29,584 nt of DNA from UBA6136 sp964344495 (GTDB lineage Bacteria; Pseudomonadota; Gammaproteobacteria; Methylococcales; Methylococcaceae). Shown piece by piece: positions 25,717-29,584 of this stretch. The first letter of the stretch is position 1. Every line of letters starts with the position of its first letter. The stretch is from the NCBI GenBank assembly GCA_964344495.1, contig CAYFNI010000018.1:1-29584 (forward strand). The letters are read 5' to 3'. A program made the translations under genes and the position numbers. The notes beneath the pieces are model-generated. The model saw only the letters and a program-made list of their open reading frames with translations, was not told the origin of the DNA and did not search any database.

Positions 25717-27105
25717 TCAGCACACCCGATGTCGGGTTTTGGCCTCGGCATGCCGGCGCCTGGGCTGATCGATATCCAGCCGCTTGAGGGCATTTTCGAC
25801 ATCGGTGGCAAACAGGTCGGCCATGTCGCGGCTGAAGTTTTCCTTGACGACCACCCGCATGACCGTGACTTCCTGAGCATCCGGCGGAAGGCTATAGGCG
25901 GGAACCGCCCAGCCGCGTTCGCGCAGAATCTCACACAATTGATAAACGGTGTACGCGCTGTCGTCCTTGAGCCTCACCACGACCACCGGCAGGTAATTGG
26001 CGTCAGTCAGCAATTCAAACCGGTGTGACATGAGCAGGCGTTCTTCCAGATAACGCGCGTTGCTCATGATGTTGGTCATGATACGGGTGTAGCCGGCCCG
26101 GCCCAGACGCAGGAAGTTGTAGTACTGGAGCACGATCTGCGAGGCAGAGCGGGAGAAGTTGAGGCTGTAATTCAGCATCTCCCCGCCCAGATAATTGATG
26201 TTGAAGACCAGTTCTTCGGGCACACATTGTGCGTCACGAAAGATGACGCAGCCCATGCCGGGATAGACCAATCCGTACTTGTGATTGCTGATGTTGATCG
26301 AACGGACCTGCTCCAGACGAAAATCCCAGGCCACGTCCGGATGGGCGAAAGCCATGATGAAGCCGCCCGAGGCGCCATCGACATGGATGGGGATGTCCCA
26401 GCCCTGCTCCGCCTTGACCTTGAGCAGCAACTGGTTGATCCCGGCAAAATCGTCATTCTGACCGGTGAAGGTGGTTCCGATGACCACACCCACGGCGATG
26501 GTGTTTTCATCGATCAGCGGAGCGACATCGTCGGGCCCGATGGTGTACTTGCCGGGCTTCAGCGGGATGATGCGTGCCTCCACGTCGAAGTAGAGCGCAA
26601 ACTTTTCCCAGCAGGAGTGGACATCCCCGCCGAAAATCACGTTCGGCCGGTGGGTATCGCGCCCGGCCGCAGACTGCCGTTTCTTCCAGGTCCACTTGTG
26701 CGCCAGAAGACCCAGCATGATGGCTTCGGAAGAACCGATGGTGGAGGTGCCGATGGCGGGTTCGGTCTGGCCATCGTCCTCCGGAGCATGCAGAAGGTCG
26801 GCCATCATGTTGATGACCCGCTGGTGAATCGCCTGAGTGGTGGGATATTCGTGGAAGTCGATGAAATTGATATTGCTGGTTTTCAGTAGCAGTTCATCGG
26901 CTTCCGGCTCCATCCAGGTGGTAACGAAGCTGGCCGTGTTCAGCAGGGGATTGCCGTTGAGGTTGAGCTCGTCAAGGATGATCCGCTGAGCCGTGTCGGC
27001 CGCCATCCCCTCGGCCGGGATGTCGAATTTCGGCACTCCCTCACGCATCTGGCGACTGGCGTAGATGGCATCGGAGTGCGCCAGACGTTGCTGGGCTTTC
27101 TGCAT
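25717..27105 (-). CDS. gadB: Glutamate decarboxylase (PLP-dependent)
   Basis: The enzyme decarboxylates L-glutamate to 4-aminobutyrate (GABA), consuming a proton; in many bacteria this resists cytoplasmic acidification. The 462 residues compare with 466 in E. coli GadB. The PLP lysine in SNHKYG is residue 276, the same number as in E. coli. The PLP-contact motif HVDGASGG precedes it, and TIGSSEA and FGGDVHSCWEK are also conserved. The N-terminus carries no extended acid-sensing helix that I can identify, and the C-terminal tail ends RHAEAKTRHRVC with a histidine near the end, reminiscent of the pH-responsive tail of E. coli GadB. A GGGAG ribosome site is present. It follows the carbon-nitrogen hydrolase by 34 nt and precedes the efflux channel gene. 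No GadC antiporter gene is recognised in the window. Confidence 0.95.
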   Translation of the reverse strand: MQKAQQRLAHSDAIYASRQMREGVPKFDIPAEGMAADTAQRIILDELNLNGNPLLNTASFVTTWMEPEADELLLKTSNINFIDFHEYPTTQAIHQRVINMMADLLHAPEDDGQTEPAIGTSTIGSSEAIMLGLLAHKWTWKKRQSAAGRDTHRPNVIFGGDVHSCWEKFALYFDVEARIIPLKPGKYTIGPDDVAPLIDENTIAVGVVIGTTFTGQNDDFAGINQLLLKVKAEQGWDIPIHVDGASGGFIMAFAHPDVAWDFRLEQVRSINISNHKYGLVYPGMGCVIFRDAQCVPEELVFNINYLGGEMLNYSLNFSRSASQIVLQYYNFLRLGRAGYTRIMTNIMSNARYLEERLLMSHRFELLTDANYLPVVVVRLKDDSAYTVYQLCEILRERGWAVPAYSLPPDAQEVTVMRVVVKENFSRDMADLFATDVENALKRLDIDQPRRRHAEAKTRHRVC

Positions 27106-27139
27106 ACGGACTCCCGGTCGGTGAGGATATGGAAGCGGG

Positions 27140-28204
27140 TTATTTCGGTTGATCCGGATAGTGGCACGTCTGGCCGGTCACCGGATCCTGATAGGTCTGC
27201 GCCGTCAGGGCACCGTAGAGCGACGGCCGCCGATCACTCAGATAGTGGGTGGCCGCCAGGCGGTCATGGATCAGCGTCTCGGGATGTGTCGGGCCGTATA
27301 AAGACGGTACACAGTCGGCAATCAGCAGCATGGACTCGTTCCAGCCCGAACCGGGCTTGTCGCTGCGCGCGGGCGGAAGCGGAATTTCTGGCAACAGAAA
27401 CTGCCCGTGCGGATCGACCAGACAGCTGTTGCCCAGATAGTGACCGACGACCTGTCCATCCTGCATTTCGATGCCGCGCCGGTTGCTGTAGGCGCAAAAC
27501 AGTTCGTTCTGGTAGGCATTGGCCCGAATCAGAAAATCGACATTGGGATAGGGCGTACGGGTTTTTTCTCCCGTTCTGAGAACCATGAATTCATCCGCGG
27601 CGGTCGGAATGACCACCAGTTGCGCACCCTTCAGCGCCAGTATTCGGGTCAGTTCAGGTAACTCGGCTTCATAGCAATTCAGGACCCCGACGCCGATGCC
27701 GTTGACGCGGAACACGGTAAAGGCCTCGCCCTCCTCAGGGTGGACATAGCCGAACGACCAGTTGTTGCGCTCGTCACCGCCCCAGAGGTGGCTTTTGCGG
27801 TAATTCTTGAGTACTTCGCCATCGGCTCCGTAGACCAGAATGCTGTCGTAATATCGCCGCTCTCCGGCCACGGTCGCGGCTTCCGGATAGGGACAAATGA
27901 TGGCCACCTGATGGGTTCTGGCGGCGGCGGCCACCTGCTCGAGAATGCCCTCGCGCAGGATATCTTCGGCCAGCGCATGCGCGAGACGGGCATCGGTAAC
28001 GTTGTAGCCGGACAGGAATAATTCCGGAAAGCTCAACAGATGCACACCCAGGTTCCGGGCCTTGGCTGCAGCGTTCTGCAGTGTCGCCAGGTTCTCCCGC
28101 ACGGCATCCATGTCGCCGGCGTTGCCAAACCCTTGATACAGCCCGAGACGAATGTGCGGCAGATCAGCCGGAATGCTGTCGCTGACGAAACTCTGAATAA
28201 TCAT
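27140..28204 (-). CDS. Carbon-nitrogen hydrolase (nitrilase superfamily)
   Basis: Members hydrolyse amides, nitriles or carbamoyl groups with a Glu-Lys-Cys triad. Here the triad is Glu61 in FPELFLSGY, Lys137 in YRKSHLWG and Cys177 in VLNCYEAELPE. The 354 residues are longer than plain omega-amidases, with about 60 extra at the C-terminus (from LIADCVPSLYGP onward) that I cannot assign. The substrate is unknown. Because the next gene, 34 nt downstream, encodes glutamate decarboxylase, release of glutamate or a related amine from an amide such as glutamine is a reasonable but untested idea. The ATG at 28204 has almost no ribosome site. It is the first gene of the long minus-strand series; no convincing promoter or terminator is seen in the 183-nt gap to dnaE. 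Confidence 0.9.
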   Translation of the reverse strand: MIIQSFVSDSIPADLPHIRLGLYQGFGNAGDMDAVRENLATLQNAAAKARNLGVHLLSFPELFLSGYNVTDARLAHALAEDILREGILEQVAAAARTHQVAIICPYPEAATVAGERRYYDSILVYGADGEVLKNYRKSHLWGGDERNNWSFGYVHPEEGEAFTVFRVNGIGVGVLNCYEAELPELTRILALKGAQLVVIPTAADEFMVLRTGEKTRTPYPNVDFLIRANAYQNELFCAYSNRRGIEMQDGQVVGHYLGNSCLVDPHGQFLLPEIPLPPARSDKPGSGWNESMLLIADCVPSLYGPTHPETLIHDRLAATHYLSDRRPSLYGALTAQTYQDPVTGQTCHYPDQPK

Positions 28205-28387
28205 GAGGGGTTAAAGCAATGCATGGATGACTGGGTTAAAGGATCGGGTGCCCGGTCATGGCGCAGCCCCGTGGGGACCGATCAACCGCCAATTGACCTC
28301 TGAAGTCGGATGGTAAAGGGATTAGGTGATGCTTTCCATCCCGGCGTGCGCCTCAGGGCCAGTCCTCAAGGCCCGACGGAGGGGGTT

Positions 28388-29584
28388 TCAGGCGTAGTGC
28401 ACCTCGACCCGATCAGTGCCCAACAGGTTGGAGAGTTGCTGCAGCAGGCCACTTTCGGGCCGAATATGCCAGGCTTCGCCCAGCTGCAGAACGGCCTCGG
28501 CGTCGGGCTTTTGCAGCCGCACAAAGACCGGGCAGTGGCCATCGCGATACGGCAGCATGGCCTGCTTGAGCGCCTCCAGCAATGCGGCCGAGCCGGACTC
28601 GGGCCAGCCCAGCGTCACGCGTTTGGCAAATACCGTCCGGGCTTGTTCGATACTCATCAGGTGTTCGGCACTCAGGCGCAATTGGCCGGCAAAATCATCC
28701 CAGGCCAACCCACCCTCGGCGACCAGCAGCGTGTCCTTGGCCAGAAATTCCCGGAACCGGTCAAACACCTCAGAAAATACCGCCACCTCCAGCCGCCCGG
28801 TGCGATCATCGAGTGTGACAAAGGCCATGCGCTTGCCGTTCTTGTTCTGCTTGGTCCGCAGATCGACGATCAAACCGGCCACGACCGCCCTCACCTCCTG
28901 CCGGCGACCGAATCCCATCTCTGGCTGGCTGCTGCGGTCATGCCGCTCAGCCAACGGCCCGAGCCGGTCAGTGATGAAGTGGACGATATCCTTCTCGTAC
29001 AGGGAAATCGGATGACCGGTGAGGTAGAGACCAAGAGTGGCCTTTTCCTGCGCCAGTCGCTCCTGCTCGGGCCAGGGTTCGACCGTGGTGATGGATTGTG
29101 GATCCAGCGACTGCGGGCTCGTTTCGGTCAGCCCGAACAGATCGTCCTGCCCGCTGGCCGCCATGGCGCCGTGCTGTTCTGCAGCTTTCAGGGCATCGCC
29201 GAGTTCGGCCAGATGCCGGGCACGGTTCGGATCCAGACTGTCCAGCGCACCGGCGCGGATCAGGGCCTCGATCACCCGCCGGTTGAGCTTGCGCCCGCCG
29301 ACCCGGCGGCAGAAGTCGGCCAGGCTGGTGAAGGCGCCTTCACGGCGCCGTTCATCGATCAGATCCGCGACGGCACTCTCGCCGACCCCCTTGATGGCAC
29401 CCAGACCGTACTGGATGGCACCATTGTCCAAGGCCGTGAAGCGGAACTCGGACTGATTGATGTCGGGTGGCCGCACGTCGATCTTCATCTGCCGGCACTC
29501 TTCGATAAAGACGACCACCTTGTCGGTCTTGTCCATATCCGATGACAGCACGGCAGCCATGAAGGCGGAGGGGAAATGCGCCTT
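28388..29584 (-). CDS. dnaE: DNA polymerase III alpha subunit, C-terminal part
   Basis: The frame is open to the right edge, so the 5' part lies outside; 398 residues remain. They begin AHFPSAFMAAVLSSDMDKTD, a conserved section of the replicative polymerase after the palm and fingers. Next comes the helix-hairpin-helix region (KGVGESAVADLI, then LNRRVIEALIRAGALDSL). The OB-fold follows (VVAGLIVDLRTKQNKNGKRM, LDDRTGRLEVAVFSEVF), then the C-terminal segment that contacts the tau subunit. The protein is the catalytic subunit of the replisome. Length and end agree with gammaproteobacterial DnaE. The frame has no disruption in this part. Confidence 0.96.
   Translation of the reverse strand, partial: KAHFPSAFMAAVLSSDMDKTDKVVVFIEECRQMKIDVRPPDINQSEFRFTALDNGAIQYGLGAIKGVGESAVADLIDERRREGAFTSLADFCRRVGGRKLNRRVIEALIRAGALDSLDPNRARHLAELGDALKAAEQHGAMAASGQDDLFGLTETSPQSLDPQSITTVEPWPEQERLAQEKATLGLYLTGHPISLYEKDIVHFITDRLGPLAERHDRSSQPEMGFGRRQEVRAVVAGLIVDLRTKQNKNGKRMAFVTLDDRTGRLEVAVFSEVFDRFREFLAKDTLLVAEGGLAWDDFAGQLRLSAEHLMSIEQARTVFAKRVTLGWPESGSAALLEALKQAMLPYRDGHCPVFVRLQKPDAEAVLQLGEAWHIRPESGLLQQLSNLLGTDRVEVHYA

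Noticed and set aside
28320..28387. GGGCC/GGCCC stem as a dnaE terminator
   Set aside because: Only 5 bp and no T-run follows on the minus strand.
28310..29545. Plus-strand open frame of 411 codons opposite dnaE
   Set aside because: It mirrors the dnaE frame, which carries clear polymerase motifs; its own translation shows none.

Overview
The window looks like chromosomal DNA of a gammaproteobacterium with moderately high G+C. The evidence is the uvrC-pgsA-tRNA-Gly-tRNA-Cys order (as in E. coli), gltX beside tRNA-Ala(GGC), adjacent ubiC-ubiA, cbpA-cbpM, and a tripartite RND pump with a NodT/OprM-type outer-membrane channel. No species can be named from the sequence alone. Most of the window (about 4.7-29.6 kb) is dense and G+C-rich. 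The first 4.6 kb are visibly less G+C-rich, gene-poor in known functions and end at a tRNA pair, so they look like an accessory block.

Layout. 1-4640: two co-directional (minus) genes for exported proteins of unknown function. The second runs off the left edge, so it has no stop codon in the window. Behind them lie short inverted repeats and the decayed remains of a collagen-like (Gly-X-Y) gene. 4682-4961: a complete tRNA-Ala/tRNA-Glu unit with promoter and terminator. 4959-7956: gltX and a Ycf46-like AAA+ ATPase, both minus, separated by a terminator. 7979-10757: uvrC, pgsA and a tRNA-Gly/tRNA-Cys pair with its own strong promoter (plus). 11192-12733: a membrane-anchored MutS-like ATPase (plus). 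12796-15340: MOSC protein, cbpM, cbpA and an uncharacterised 171-residue protein (all minus), with a heat-shock-like promoter before cbpA. 15577-18259: ubiC, ubiA and an acyltransferase-3 membrane protein (plus). 18266-28204: a long, tightly spaced minus-strand series. In transcription order it is carbon-nitrogen hydrolase, glutamate decarboxylase, outer-membrane factor, membrane-fusion protein, RND transporter, MHS-family transporter. 28388-29584: the 3' part of dnaE (minus), cut by the right edge.

How the genes work together. The housekeeping parts cover translation (gltX, tRNAs), DNA repair and replication (uvrC, dnaE), phospholipid synthesis (pgsA), ubiquinone synthesis (ubiC makes 4-hydroxybenzoate, ubiA prenylates it) and protein folding (cbpA with its modulator cbpM). 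The most interesting block is the 10-kb series that joins a nitrilase-superfamily hydrolase and glutamate decarboxylase to a full efflux pump and an MHS carrier. It recalls the E. coli acid-fitness island, where mdtEF sits among gad genes, but with different parts and no recognisable GadC antiporter in view. The left-hand block of exported proteins is the other candidate for undescribed biology.
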